Source: Deinococcus gobiensis I-0 (GTDB taxonomy: Bacteria; Deinococcota; Deinococci; Deinococcales; Deinococcaceae). Taken from it: a stretch of DNA of 64,000 nucleotides. The notes under the pieces are model-generated. The model was given only the letters and a program-made list of their open reading frames with translations, did not search any database and was not told where the DNA came from. Numbering within the stretch: position 1 is the stretch's first letter; each line of letters starts with the position of its first letter. Positions 19,979 through 34,911 of this stretch are shown here, piece by piece. The translations under genes were made by a program, and so were the position numbers. Location of the stretch: assembly GCF_000252445.1 (NCBI RefSeq), contig NC_017790.1:363001-427000 (forward strand), in the 5' to 3' direction.

Positions 19979-22042
19979 TCAGTGCATGGGCACGGCGGCG
20001 GCGCGGTCCTCGCCCTGCGGCTGCTGGCGCAGGGGCACCACCGGCAGGAAGGCGGTCAGGATCAGGCCGACCAGGATGATCCAGATGCTCGTGGCGATCA
20101 TGTGGCGCACGGCCGCCGTGAAGCCCTGTTTCATGCCGCTGCCCACCTGCGCGGCGAGCTGCTTGGCCTGCGTGTCCAGCGTCCGGCGCACCTGCGCGAG
20201 CGCCTGGGTGGTCGCCTGCGCCGCGACCTGGGGCGCGCTCGCCAGGAGGCCCTGACGGACCTGGGCAGCGGTCGCCTGCGCGGCGGCGGGGGTGGCGAGG
20301 GCGGCGGCGGGCAGGGCGCGCAGCTGCGTCTTGAGGGCGGCGGGGGTGGTGCCGGAGGCCAGCAGCGCCTGACGGCCCGCCTCGCCCCGGTTCAGGGCTC
20401 CGGCCACCGCGTCGGCCTGCGCGCTCAGCTGGGCGCGGACCTGCGCCGCCACGCCGCCGCTCTTGAGGGTGGCCTTGAGGTCCGCCGGAATCTGCGGGTT
20501 TTGCAGCAGGGCCTGCGTGGCCGCCGCGTCGCCGCCGAAGGCCTTCTCGATCTGGGCGTACTGGGCGTCCACGGCCGCCCGGATCTGCTTGTCGGTGTCG
20601 CTGCCGCCGCTGCTGGCCCGCATCTCGCCGAGGTTGATGTTCTTGGCGGCGTTTTCCATGCCCGGCACGTCGGGCAGGTAGCGGGGCAGCTCGCTCTGGA
20701 GGTTGTTCAGGAGCAGGGTGCCGAAGATCGCCGCGCCGATGGTGCTGCCGATCTGGCGGAAAAACTGGCTGCTGCTGGTCGCCACGCCGATCAGGCTCGG
20801 CGAGACGGCGTTCTGGATGGCGATATTGAACAGGCTCATCGAGGGGCCCAGGCCCAGACCCACGATGAACATCCGCCAGCCCAGGTCGAGGCGGCTGGTG
20901 TCCACCGTGATCTGCGCGAGCAGGAACACGCCCGCGATGAGGACGGCCGTGCCGCCCAGCAGGAAGGGTTTGTAGTTGCCGGTGCGGCTCACGAGATTGC
21001 CGGCGGTGATGCTCGACAGGATCAGGCCGGCCATCAGCGGCAGCATGGCGAGCCCCGAGTTGGTCGCCGAGACGCCCTGCACGGTCTGCATGAACAGCGG
21101 CAGGAACATCACGATGCCGATGAAGGCCATGTTGATGACGAAGCTCGCGAGGTTGCCGAAGGTGAAGGTGGCGTTGCGGAACAGTCCCAGCGGCAAGATG
21201 GCGTCGGGATTGCGGCGCTCGGCCAGGATGAACAGCACGAGGCTCACCGCGCTCACGGCGAACAGGCCCAGCACGCGCGCGCTGTCCCAGGGGTAGGTCA
21301 CGCCACCCCAGGTCAGGGCCAGCAGCAGCGGGATGGTCGTCAGGACGATGAGCAGCGCGCCCAGGAAGTCAATCCTCCCCGAGGCGCGGTGCGACAGGCT
21401 GGGCATCTTGGCGATGATCATGAACAGGGCGACAGCCCCCAGCGGCAGGTTGACATAGAAGACCCAGCGCCAGCCCTCGACGAAATAGCCCAGCAGCGAC
21501 ACGCTGCCGTGGTCGGTCAGGAAGCCTCCGATGATCGGCCCCAGCACGCTGGACAGCCCGAACACGGCCCCGAACAGGCCGCCGAACTTGGCGCGCTCGG
21601 CCGGCGCGAACATGTCGGCGATGATGGCGAAGGCGCTCGTGAACAGGGCCGCGCCGCCCAGGCCCTGCAAGGCCCGGAACACGATGAGCTGCAACATGCC
21701 GCCGCCGAAGAGGTTGCCCAGGAACGGCTCGCCGCTCATGCCGCACAGTACCGAGCCCAGCAGGAACAGCACGATGCCCAGCACCAGGATGGGTTTGCGG
21801 CCGTACAGGTCCGAGAGTTTGCCGTAGATGGGCACCATGACGGTGCTGGCGAGCAGGTAGGCGGTCGTGACCCAGGTGTAGTACTCCAGGCCCTGAAGCT
21901 GCTCGATGATGCGCGGCATCGCCGTGCTGACGATGGTCTGGTCGAGCGCCGAGAGCAGGAACACGACCATCAGCCCGACGAGCGTGATGGTCTTTTCCTG
22001 CGCGCTGAAGACGCGGGCGGGCGCTTGGGCGGCGGCGGTCAT
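19979..22042 (-). CDS. DHA2-family (EmrB/QacA-type) 14-TM drug efflux transporter with large extracytoplasmic insert
   Basis: Major facilitator antiporter, 687 residues from ATG 22042. Family motifs: [20 protein letters not shown] (motif D1), [18 protein letters not shown] (motif A), [20 protein letters not shown] (motif B), [19 protein letters not shown] (motif C) and [13 protein letters not shown]. After the thirteenth helix (about FGTLLLNN) comes a helical, Ala/Gln-rich insert of about 200 residues before the last helix ([20 protein letters not shown]). Typical relatives have only 40-60 residues there, and that loop faces outside. The gene overlaps marR by 4 nt, so it should be controlled by that repressor. 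Substrate unknown; hydrophobic drugs or solvents are the family default. Confidence 0.88.
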   Translation of the reverse strand: MTAAAQAPARVFSAQEKTITLVGLMVVFLLSALDQTIVSTAMPRIIEQLQGLEYYTWVTTAYLLASTVMVPIYGKLSDLYGRKPILVLGIVLFLLGSVLCGMSGEPFLGNLFGGGMLQLIVFRALQGLGGAALFTSAFAIIADMFAPAERAKFGGLFGAVFGLSSVLGPIIGGFLTDHGSVSLLGYFVEGWRWVFYVNLPLGAVALFMIIAKMPSLSHRASGRIDFLGALLIVLTTIPLLLALTWGGVTYPWDSARVLGLFAVSAVSLVLFILAERRNPDAILPLGLFRNATFTFGNLASFVINMAFIGIVMFLPLFMQTVQGVSATNSGLAMLPLMAGLILSSITAGNLVSRTGNYKPFLLGGTAVLIAGVFLLAQITVDTSRLDLGWRMFIVGLGLGPSMSLFNIAIQNAVSPSLIGVATSSSQFFRQIGSTIGAAIFGTLLLNNLQSELPRYLPDVPGMENAAKNINLGEMRASSGGSDTDKQIRAAVDAQYAQIEKAFGGDAAATQALLQNPQIPADLKATLKSGGVAAQVRAQLSAQADAVAGALNRGEAGRQALLASGTTPAALKTQLRALPAAALATPAAAQATAAQVRQGLLASAPQVAAQATTQALAQVRRTLDTQAKQLAAQVGSGMKQGFTAAVRHMIATSIWIILVGLILTAFLPVVPLRQQPQGEDRAAAVPMH

Positions 22043-22494
22043 GCCTGTTCCTCGCCGCTGTTCAGGGCGTGCAGGGCGTCGTTCAGGGCGCGCAGTTGCT
22101 CGGGCCGCAGCCGCGCGAGTCGCCGCGCCACGTGGGTATGGACGGTGCACTGTGTGGCCTGCAGCAGCGCCTCGCCCGCCGGGGTCAGGCTCAGGCGGGT
22201 GCGCCGCGAGTCCTGCTCGTCGATGTGCCGCTCCAGCAGCCCGCGCTTGCTCAGGTCGTCGAGGTAACGGCTCAGCAGGGTGGGCGGCAGCTTGAGTTCC
22301 TGCGCGATCACCTTGGGGTAGGTCAGGCCGCTCTCGATGGTCTTGAGCAGCATGAAACTGCGCGGATCGGTGTCGTGCGCGTCTTGCAGCAGGGGCTGGA
22401 GTTCCTGGCCCAACGCGCGGTTGAACTGCCACATCGCCTGGAGAAACCGGCTGGTCTCTTCCGTCTCGTGAGGGGGGGGTGGAGAAATCGCCAT
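22039..22494 (-). CDS. MarR-family transcriptional regulator
   Basis: A 151-residue winged-helix regulator, the likely repressor of the efflux gene that overlaps its end (ATGA). The N-terminal helix is [20 protein letters not shown]; the DNA-binding part is [20 protein letters not shown] then [20 protein letters not shown], the last with the wing motif [13 protein letters not shown] typical of MarR. ATG 22494 lies 6 nt after TAGATT, indicating a leaderless message. A dyad over the -35 region (22516-22529) is a candidate autoregulatory operator. Confidence 0.9.
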   Translation of the reverse strand: MAISPPPPHETEETSRFLQAMWQFNRALGQELQPLLQDAHDTDPRSFMLLKTIESGLTYPKVIAQELKLPPTLLSRYLDDLSKRGLLERHIDEQDSRRTRLSLTPAGEALLQATQCTVHTHVARRLARLRPEQLRALNDALHALNSGEEQA

Positions 22495-22500
22495 TTCCTG

Positions 22501-22529
22501 AATCTACCGCAATAGTTGACTGAAGTAAA
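22501..22529 (-). promoter_or_regulatory. marR promoter and candidate operator
   Basis: Reading the minus strand: TTTACT (-35), 17 nt, TAGATT (-10, 22501-22506), 6 nt, ATG. An imperfect dyad TTGACT-GA-AGTAAA (22516-22529) covers the -35 box, one mismatch in six, a sensible place for MarR autorepression. Confidence 0.55.
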
Positions 22530-22605
22530 GGAAATACCGGAGGCAATCATTGGGGACAGGCAAGGACCCCGGCCTTGGGGGGCCGGGACCGGCGTACAGG
22601 GCGGC

Positions 22606-23415
22606 TCAGCGGCTCTTGAGCCGGTCGAGAAGGGGGGCGCGCTCGCGCAGCGCCTGTCCGAAAGCCTGCGCGTCGTTGAGCCGGGTGGGGGTCAGGGGCG
22701 GGGCTGCCGGTCGCCGCGCCGACTTGCCCGCCCCCAGGCCTTCCAGGCCCGCTCCCCCGAAGCGCCGCGCCCGGAACATGCCCGGATGCTCCTCGAACAC
22801 GGCCACCACCGCGTCGGGCAGGGTCGCCAGATGCGCGGCGAAGGCCCGCTCCTGCGCCAGCTCGGCGTGCCCGGCCCCCTCGCCCAGCTCGCCCAGCAGC
22901 CGGTCGATGAGGGCGAAGACGCGCGCGGCGTAGGCCTCGACCTCGGCGCGCGGCGGCAGGTAGCCCCGGTGGATCACCCGGTTGCGGAAGTCGGCCCCCA
23001 GGGCCTGACTGCCCAGGAACTCCGGCTCGCGGCCCTCACGCAGCAGGTAGGCCAGCGCGAACATGCCGATCTGGCGCTCGGACTGGCTGGCGACGTGCCG
23101 CCAGGTGCGGTCGAGAAGCGCCTCGGCCTCCCCGAACTCCTGGCCACGGGTGGCGGCGCGTTCCAGCGTGGCGGCGCGCACGTAGAACTCGAAGAAGCGC
23201 TCCAGCGCCGCCGCGAAGCTCGCCACCGCCTCGCGGGCGTAGCCGCCCAGCAGCGCCTGGGTGCCCAGGTCGAACAGCACCTCGAACTTGTGCTTGCGCA
23301 CGAACAGGCAGAACCGGCCCCCGCAGTGGGGGCACTTCAGGTCGTGGATCAGGCTGTCGGCGAACTCGACCGGCTGCTCGCGGCGGCAGTGCGGACAGGT
23401 GGCGGGAAAGGGCAC
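22606..23415 (-). CDS. Zinc-ribbon protein with HEPN-like domain
   Basis: A 269-residue protein starting at GTG 23415. The N-terminus has a treble-clef-like ribbon CPHCRREQPV...CPHCGGRFC (two CxxC knuckles), then a helical domain about residues 50-200. That domain contains FRNRVIHRGYLP, whose RNRVIH fits the Rx4H signature of HEPN ribonucleases and resembles DUF4145-type proteins. Zn-ribbon plus HEPN arrangements occur in proteins tied to defence or RNA processing, but no toxin partner is adjacent. It ends in an Ala/Pro-rich linker and a short charged helix. It lies 8 nt downstream of the C39-like peptidase gene, so they share a transcript. Function is not established. Confidence 0.6.
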   Translation of the reverse strand: MPFPATCPHCRREQPVEFADSLIHDLKCPHCGGRFCLFVRKHKFEVLFDLGTQALLGGYAREAVASFAAALERFFEFYVRAATLERAATRGQEFGEAEALLDRTWRHVASQSERQIGMFALAYLLREGREPEFLGSQALGADFRNRVIHRGYLPPRAEVEAYAARVFALIDRLLGELGEGAGHAELAQERAFAAHLATLPDAVVAVFEEHPGMFRARRFGGAGLEGLGAGKSARRPAAPPLTPTRLNDAQAFGQALRERAPLLDRLKSR

Positions 23416-23422
23416 GGCCGCC

Positions 23423-24508
<1,086 letters not shown>

Positions 24509-24565
24509 GGACAGGGCCACTGTGCCATGCGGGGCGGGGGAGCGGGTGAGGGCCGGGGCCGCCCC

Positions 24566-25576
<1,011 letters not shown>

Positions 25577-25601
25577 ACCGGGGATTGTAGGGCGCGGCGG
25601 C

Positions 25602-26354
25602 CTAGGCCGACAGGAAGGCCGCCGCTTTGCTGGCCGCTTCCTGCGCCAGGGTCTGAAGGGCCTGGTCCGGCCAGCGCGCCAGGGCCACCGCCCGCCCGTA
25701 GGCCCGCAGCCCCGCGCGCCCCCGCTCGGGCCACGCCGCGTCCGTCAGGCCCGCCAGGGTGCCGTAGGCCCCGCGCCACGCCGGGTCGGCCCAGGCCCCC
25801 TGCGCCAGCGCCAGATACCGGTTCTCGGTCGGGACGAGGGTGCCGGTGCTCAGCAGCGCCGCCGTACCCAGGGCGAAGGTCAGCCCGGCGGCGGCATACC
25901 CCACCTTGCTGCCGTCGCCCGCGTGAAGGCCGCCCACTACCTTGTGGACCTCCTCGGCCATTCCGGCGACGAGCTGGCCCGCGTGCCGGTGGGCCTGGTC
26001 CTCCACCTCGGTCCAGGCGAAGGCCCGTGCCCGCGCCTGGATGGCCGCGAAAACCCCGTCCGGGTCGTGCAGCGCACGGGCCGTGCGCAGGGCCTCCAGG
26101 TTCCACAGCGCCGCCTCCGGCTCCGTAAAGGCCCGCCCGCGCTCGGCGACGGTGCGGCGCTCCACGCTGACCAGTCGGCCTTCCCGGTAGCTCACGGTGT
26201 CGCGCGCGAAGCGGTCTTCCGTCACCAGCACCGAGAGGTCGAGGTCGCTCCAGGCGTCGGCTTCTCCCCGGGCGTGACTCCCTGTGAGAAAGACCGCCCG
26301 CACGCCCTCCTCGGCCATCAGCTCGGCCAAGAGGGGCGTGAGAAAAGAGGTCAT
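25602..26354 (-). CDS. Nucleotidyltransferase-domain protein
   Basis: A 250-residue protein whose N-terminus is a minimal polymerase-beta-type nucleotidyltransferase: VFLTGSHARGEADAWSDLDL gives the GSxxxG and DxD active-site signature. The remainder is a helical domain (about residues 110-250) like those that bind the acceptor in aminoglycoside adenylyltransferases or kinases. It could modify a small molecule, a tRNA or a protein; the sequence does not decide. An antibiotic-resistance role should not be assumed. It lies between the acyl-CoA ligase and esterase genes on the same strand, with gaps of 25-40 nt, so co-transcription is possible. Confidence 0.7.
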   Translation of the reverse strand: MTSFLTPLLAELMAEEGVRAVFLTGSHARGEADAWSDLDLSVLVTEDRFARDTVSYREGRLVSVERRTVAERGRAFTEPEAALWNLEALRTARALHDPDGVFAAIQARARAFAWTEVEDQAHRHAGQLVAGMAEEVHKVVGGLHAGDGSKVGYAAAGLTFALGTAALLSTGTLVPTENRYLALAQGAWADPAWRGAYGTLAGLTDAAWPERGRAGLRAYGRAVALARWPDQALQTLAQEAASKAAAFLSA

Positions 26355-26393
26355 GGCTGCCGAGTCACCCCCCCAGCCGCGCCCGCCGGCACG

Positions 26394-28070
<1,677 letters not shown>

Positions 28071-28166
28071 AGAAAGGACCTCCAGGGAAAAGGGGTGAAG
28101 GTCAGGCAGGGGCGCTGACCGGCTGAACTGTGGGTGCCGGTCATTGTACGTGAGCTGCCGCAACAA

Positions 28167-28192
28167 AAGAAAAAACCTCCCCGAAGGGAGGT
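28167..28192 (-). terminator. Intrinsic terminator of the DUF11-type lipoprotein gene
   Basis: Minus strand: ACCTCCC, TTCG loop, GGGAGGT, then a run of T (complement of the A-run at 28167-28175). It begins 18 nt after the stop at 28210. Confidence 0.9.
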
Positions 28193-28209
28193 CCGGCAAG
28201 CGCGGGGGC

Positions 28210-31011
28210 TTACTGGGGAACGATGGTGGTGGTGGGCTCGCTCGACGCGCCGCCGGTGGAGGCGCCGTCGTTGGCGCCCGTACCGGCCCACAGCAGGCTG
28301 TTGTTGTAGGTGCGGGGAGCGGTGCCGACGGGGGCGACCATGCTGTGACGGACCCAGATGACGCCGCCGATGCCGATGGTGCCGCCGGGGACGATGGTGC
28401 TGCCCGCCAGGATGTTCAGCGTCTGGGTGCCGGTGGTCGAAGCGCCGCCGGGGTTGAGGGTGTAGTCGGTGCCCAGGGTCAGGCGGCGGCTCGAAGCGCT
28501 GGTGTAGTCGCTGGTGAACTTGCCGTCGACCGGGTTGATGGTCGGGGTGGGGTCGTAGTACACCGTGGTGTCGTTGACCTTGAACAGGCCGGGGGTGCTG
28601 CCACGCGCGTCGGTCGAGCCGAAGTTGAACACGACGCTGTTGTTGTTCACGCCCTGGTTCGAGCTGTTCTCGACGCTGATGCCGCTGGTCAGGGTCAGGA
28701 CCGTCGTGCCGTCGGCGGGGATCGGGTCGCGGTTGCTGGCGCCCAGGGCCGTGTCGCCGTCGGACATCTGCGTGCGGGTCGAGACGAAGTTGATGACCGT
28801 CACGCAGGCGTTGGCGGTGTTGGTACCGGCGTTGGTGCTGGCGTAGGTCGCCGTGTCGCAGTACTGGCCGGCGGGCGTCCCGGCGGGCACGCTGCTCGTC
28901 AGGGTCAGGGTGATGGTCTGGCCCGAGCCGAGGGTCACGGAGGCGGGCGAGGTCACGACGGTGTTGGCGTTGTTCGTCGAGGTCGCCAGGCTGCCGCTGC
29001 TCGCGACGCTGCCGTCGGCGTTGGTGACGCTGTAGGTCCCGCTGCCGAAGCTCACGAAGCGGCTGTTGAGGTTGCCGAGCAGGTCGCTGACGGCCACACC
29101 GGTCGCCGCGCCCGTGCCGCTGTTGCGCACCGTGATCACGCTGCGGTAGCTGCTGCCGGGGTACAGGTTGGACACTGCGCCGCCCGAGGTCGACTGGTTG
29201 ACCTTGGTGATGTTCAGGCTGGGGCTGGTGACGGTGAAGCACACGGCGGCCGTCGGGCTGCCGGTCACGGTGGCCGCGCCGCCGTTGTTGCTCGTCGCGG
29301 TGGCCGAGGCGGTGTCGCAGTAGGTGCCGTCGACGCTGCCGGTGGCCGGGAAGGTGAAGGTCTGGCTGGCGCCCGCCGCGAGGCTGAAGGCCGCGCTGGT
29401 GAAGCCGTCGTCGCCGTTCAGGGTCACGGCGGTGTTGGGGTTGGACACCACGGCGCCGCTGATCTTGTAGTTCGCGGCGTTGGTGTTGTTGGCCAGGCCT
29501 TCGGTCACGACGACGTTGGTCGCGGTGGCCGTGCCGCCGTTGGACACGGTGACGCGGGCGTAGACCGGCGTGTTGGGGGCCACGGTCACGCCGCTGGCGA
29601 TGGGCGTGAAGGTCGCGCCGTCGGCCGAGAGCGTGCCCAGCGTCTTGACAATGTTCAGGTTGGGCGCCGTGACCGTGAGGCAGGCCTGCGCGTTGAGGTT
29701 CGAGGGGGTCACCGTGCCGAACTGGCCGTTGATGTAGCTGACGACGGTCGCCACGTCACAGTAGACGCCGACTGCGCTGGCCTGCGCCGAGAGCACGAAG
29801 CTGCGGCTGGCGCCGGGCGCGAGGTCGAAGCTGGTGTCGAAGCCGTCGGTGGTGTTGGCGGTCGTGCCGGTCGGGGCCGTGATGCTGTAGGCGGCGCCGT
29901 CGCCCGAGCGCAGCACGTCGTTGAGCTTGATGCCGGTGGCCGCGCCCGCGCCGTTGTTGGTCACGGTCACGGTGATGTTGCGCGCCTGGTTGATGCCCGC
30001 AGCGTTGTCGGCCGGGGTCTTGGTGATGACCAGGTTGGCGCTGGGCGCGAAGGTCTTGTCGAGCCACTGCTTGTCGATCTCGGTGCCGTTGACCGAGGCG
30101 ATCACGCGCACGCGGGCCGTGGCGGTAGTCGAGCGCGGGTCGTGGTTCAGGGCCGTCCACGAGAAACCGTTGGTGTCGGGGGTGTTGATGCCCGTCAGGT
30201 TGTAGGTGGGGTAGGTCGCGCTGCTGGGGAAGCGCACGTTGGTGCCCGCCGCCGCGTTGGTGTAGGTGTTGGCGTTCAGGGCGTTGTCGTTGATGTCCTG
30301 GCCGCTGATGGGCGCGCCGGAGGCCTGGGTGCCGTCGTCGGCGGCCGAGAAGCGCACGCTGCCGGTCTGCTCGGTGATGTCCCAGCGCACGTTGGCGCCC
30401 ACGACCGGGAAGACGGTGCCGTCGGAGGTGCGGTAGCCCACGTAGGCGCCGGCGAGGTTCTGGGTGTTCAGGGGCGCGACTTCGGTCTTCTCGCTGGCGG
30501 TGGGGGCGGCGCCGGTGGCGAGGTTGGCGGGGGTCACGCCGCTGCCGCTGTCGTCCTTGAGCCACGAGTAGAACACGAAGCGCGTGCCGGCGTTGGCGGT
30601 GTCGGCGGCCGTGATGGCGACGCGCGCGCCGCTGGCGTTGATGTAGTACGCGCCGACGGCGGTGTTCGCGGCGACCAGGGTCGGGGCGACGACGGTCGTC
30701 GTGTTGCCGGCCGTGATGCTGAAGCTGGTGGTCTGGCTGGCGAAGCCGTCACGGCTGAAGGTGATGGTGTAGTTGCCGGGCGTCAGCGAGCCGAAGCTGC
30801 TGCTCGGGACGGCCGTGCCGGCGGAGTTGGTCACGGCGACCGTGTAGCCGTTGGGGTTCTGGACGTTCAGGACGCCAGTCGTGGCGCCGGGGGTCGTGCA
30901 GACGCCGTTCACGAGCGTCTGGCCGGTGGCGCAGGTCGGGGTGGCGTTCTGACCGCAGGCCGCCAGGGTCAGGACACCGGTCAAGGCGAGGAAACCGAGA
31001 TTTCTGTTCAT
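28210..31011 (-). CDS. Large surface lipoprotein with repeated DUF11-type domains
   Basis: A 933-residue exported protein. The N-terminus MNRNLGFLALTGVLTLAACG ends in a lipobox (LAAC), so Cys 19 should be lipidated. A PEGA-like segment follows (GNYTITFSRDGFASQTTSFS). From about residue 320 to 780 there are three DUF11/CARDB-like beta-sandwich repeats, each opening NLxIxKT-like (LVITKTPADNAAG, LNIVKTLGTLSAD, LNITKVNQSTSGG) and closing with a Cys pair (VYCD...QAC, TYCD...AVC, QYCD...NAC) that could form one disulfide per repeat. The last 150 residues are Thr/Asn-rich beta. Probably a cell-envelope adhesin or scaffold. AAGGAG lies 6 nt upstream; a promoter is seen at 31078 and a terminator at 28167. 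Confidence 0.8.
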   Translation of the reverse strand: MNRNLGFLALTGVLTLAACGQNATPTCATGQTLVNGVCTTPGATTGVLNVQNPNGYTVAVTNSAGTAVPSSSFGSLTPGNYTITFSRDGFASQTTSFSITAGNTTTVVAPTLVAANTAVGAYYINASGARVAITAADTANAGTRFVFYSWLKDDSGSGVTPANLATGAAPTASEKTEVAPLNTQNLAGAYVGYRTSDGTVFPVVGANVRWDITEQTGSVRFSAADDGTQASGAPISGQDINDNALNANTYTNAAAGTNVRFPSSATYPTYNLTGINTPDTNGFSWTALNHDPRSTTATARVRVIASVNGTEIDKQWLDKTFAPSANLVITKTPADNAAGINQARNITVTVTNNGAGAATGIKLNDVLRSGDGAAYSITAPTGTTANTTDGFDTSFDLAPGASRSFVLSAQASAVGVYCDVATVVSYINGQFGTVTPSNLNAQACLTVTAPNLNIVKTLGTLSADGATFTPIASGVTVAPNTPVYARVTVSNGGTATATNVVVTEGLANNTNAANYKISGAVVSNPNTAVTLNGDDGFTSAAFSLAAGASQTFTFPATGSVDGTYCDTASATATSNNGGAATVTGSPTAAVCFTVTSPSLNITKVNQSTSGGAVSNLYPGSSYRSVITVRNSGTGAATGVAVSDLLGNLNSRFVSFGSGTYSVTNADGSVASSGSLATSTNNANTVVTSPASVTLGSGQTITLTLTSSVPAGTPAGQYCDTATYASTNAGTNTANACVTVINFVSTRTQMSDGDTALGASNRDPIPADGTTVLTLTSGISVENSSNQGVNNNSVVFNFGSTDARGSTPGLFKVNDTTVYYDPTPTINPVDGKFTSDYTSASSRRLTLGTDYTLNPGGASTTGTQTLNILAGSTIVPGGTIGIGGVIWVRHSMVAPVGTAPRTYNNSLLWAGTGANDGASTGGASSEPTTTIVPQ

Positions 31012-31077
31012 AGTTCTCCTTCGTGCTGTCTTCCGAGCGCTTTCACTCAGAAACTGGGAATTATCTGAGACATGATG

Positions 31078-31106
31078 AGTCTAGGAGGACCACGTGCCAC
31101 ATGCAA
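31078..31106 (-). promoter_or_regulatory. Promoter of the DUF11-type lipoprotein gene
   Basis: Minus strand: TTGCAT (31101-31106), 17-nt spacer, TAGACT (31078-31083). The 5' UTR would be about 60 nt and includes AAGGAG before the ATG. The whole 31012-31261 gap is unusually AT-rich; no other gene or RNA was recognised in it. Confidence 0.55.
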
Positions 31107-31261
31107 GAATCTCCGATCAGATTCGGATCATTTTGTCTCATCTGGTTTTATTCTCATAAACAGCAAATTTCACGTGTATCAAGGCAAATCGCGAAAACTG
31201 GCCGAATTAAGTCAAAGTTCACAAAGAGGGGGCGTCCTTTACGACTCCGCTTTTCCGCGGC

Positions 31262-31705
31262 TCATTCCGGGTCGGTGGCAGGCGATTGGCCGAGCAGATA
31301 CAGCTCCAGAATTTCGACGGCCGCCGCCTCGTCCTCGTCGGCGGCCCCCAGGGCGCGCGCCCGCTGGGTCGTGAAACGCTCGTCCTGGTAACGCACCTCG
31401 TAGCCCTGCTCGCGCAGGACGCGCCCGAAGGCCCGCACGCGGTCGGCCGCCGGGCTGTGGGCGCCGTCGGTGCGCAGCGGCAGCCCCAGCAGCAGCACCG
31501 CCGCGCCCGTATCCTGCACGCGCAGCCGCACCGCCTTGAGGTCCAGCGGCAGCCTCTTGCGGTCCACGCTGCCGCGCCCGAAGGCCAGCCGACCCCGGTT
31601 GACCGCGAAGCCGATGCGCGACTTGCTCACGTCGAGGGCCAGGATGACGGGCAGGGCCGTGTGGAGCGGGCCGGAATCGGGAGCGCCGGGGTCGGGAACA
31701 GTCAT
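31262..31705 (-). CDS. ruvX: RuvX/YqgF-family Holliday junction resolvase-like protein
   Basis: RNase-H-fold nuclease of the YqgF family, linked to pre-16S rRNA 5' processing and possibly branched-DNA resolution. The 147-residue product has the first acidic motif ILALDVSKSRIGFAVNRG, the strand VLLLGLPLRTDG, the second acidic residue in VRYQDERFTTQRARALG and the third in ADEDEAAAVEILELYL. ATG 31705 (MTVPDPGAPDSG) gives about 17 extra N-terminal residues before the fold; an upstream start is less likely because it would overlap the promoter region of the divergent gene. Confidence 0.85.
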   Translation of the reverse strand: MTVPDPGAPDSGPLHTALPVILALDVSKSRIGFAVNRGRLAFGRGSVDRKRLPLDLKAVRLRVQDTGAAVLLLGLPLRTDGAHSPAADRVRAFGRVLREQGYEVRYQDERFTTQRARALGAADEDEAAAVEILELYLLGQSPATDPE

Positions 31706-31773
31706 GTGCGGGCGAGTGTAGCAGGGCCCCGTTCCGGGCTTTCGCGCGGCCCTTCTCACGCTACGCTGGGGCC

Positions 31774-32568
<795 letters not shown>

Positions 32569-32573
32569 GGGCC

Positions 32574-32590
32574 GGGGGGCAGCGCCCCCC
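32574..32590. terminator. Hairpin between convergent genes
   Basis: GGGGGGC (32574-32580) and GCCCCCC (32584-32590) around a 3-nt loop, between the enoyl-CoA hydratase and dnaG, which converge here. No T-run. Confidence 0.4.
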
Positions 32591-32641
32591 ACCTGTCTCC
32601 AGCGCCCCCGGTCCCTGGCCACCCGCGTCCCCGCGCCCGCC

Positions 32642-34408
<1,767 letters not shown>

Positions 34409-34614
34409 AGTGTTGCCCTCACCTCCCCGGCTTGCCGGTAGGCGGGCAGTGTACTCCGCCGCCCCCCCGGTTGTCATGAAGCGGCAAAAAGCGTGCTGGA
34501 CACGGTTTTTCGGGGAGCTTGGCGGAGGTGGAGCCCCCGGCGCCCCCCAGCACCTTCAGGGTCCTCATCATTTCGGGTGATGTTCCCGTCATGTCCGCGC
34601 GTTACGCTCGGGGC

Positions 34615-34854
34615 ATGAATGTGACTCGCCATTTCAGCGACACGCGGACGGACGAAGGCCGCGTACGGTTTCTCGTCTTGTCCGGGCGGGTGGTGCTGGT
34701 GGCCGAGGGCCAGGGCTGGCAGTCCAGCACCCTGCACGACACGCTGGACGACGCCGCGCTCGTGCTCGCCACGCTGCCGCGTGTGGGCGACGACCTGTAC
34801 CGCCGCGCCCTGGACGACCTGGACCGCCGGATCGCGCTGGAACAGGCCGCCTGA
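34615..34854 (+). CDS. Small protein of unknown function
   Basis: A 79-residue protein (MNVTRHFSDTRTDEGRVRFL; later WQSSTLHDTLDDAALVLATL and YRRALDDLDRRIALEQAA). It appears to have a short beta-hairpin followed by two helices. No family is recognised. TACGCT (34603-34608) lies 6 nt before the ATG, the standard leaderless layout here, and a strong hairpin follows the stop, so it looks like an independent one-gene unit between dnaG and frnE. Confidence 0.6.
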   Translation: MNVTRHFSDTRTDEGRVRFLVLSGRVVLVAEGQGWQSSTLHDTLDDAALVLATLPRVGDDLYRRALDDLDRRIALEQAA

Positions 34855-34863
34855 AGCGGGCAG

Positions 34864-34899
34864 CGAAGAGGCCGCCTCCATCTCGGGGCGGCCTCTTCG
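34864..34899. terminator. Bidirectional hairpin terminator
   Basis: A perfect 13-bp stem (CGAAGAGGCCGCC at 34864-34876 with 34887-34899) and a 10-nt loop between the convergent small gene and frnE. GC-rich with a short T stretch downstream on the plus strand. Confidence 0.65.
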
Positions 34900-34911
34900 T
34901 GCGCTTTCGGC

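Noticed and set aside
25602..26354. Aminoglycoside resistance gene
   Set aside because: Only the generic nucleotidyltransferase signature is visible; acceptor-specific motifs of named resistance enzymes were not recognised.
34519..34615. N-terminal extension of the small gene at 34615
   Set aside because: The frame is open further upstream, but the TACGCT element sits 6 nt before ATG 34615, so upstream codons would not be transcribed.
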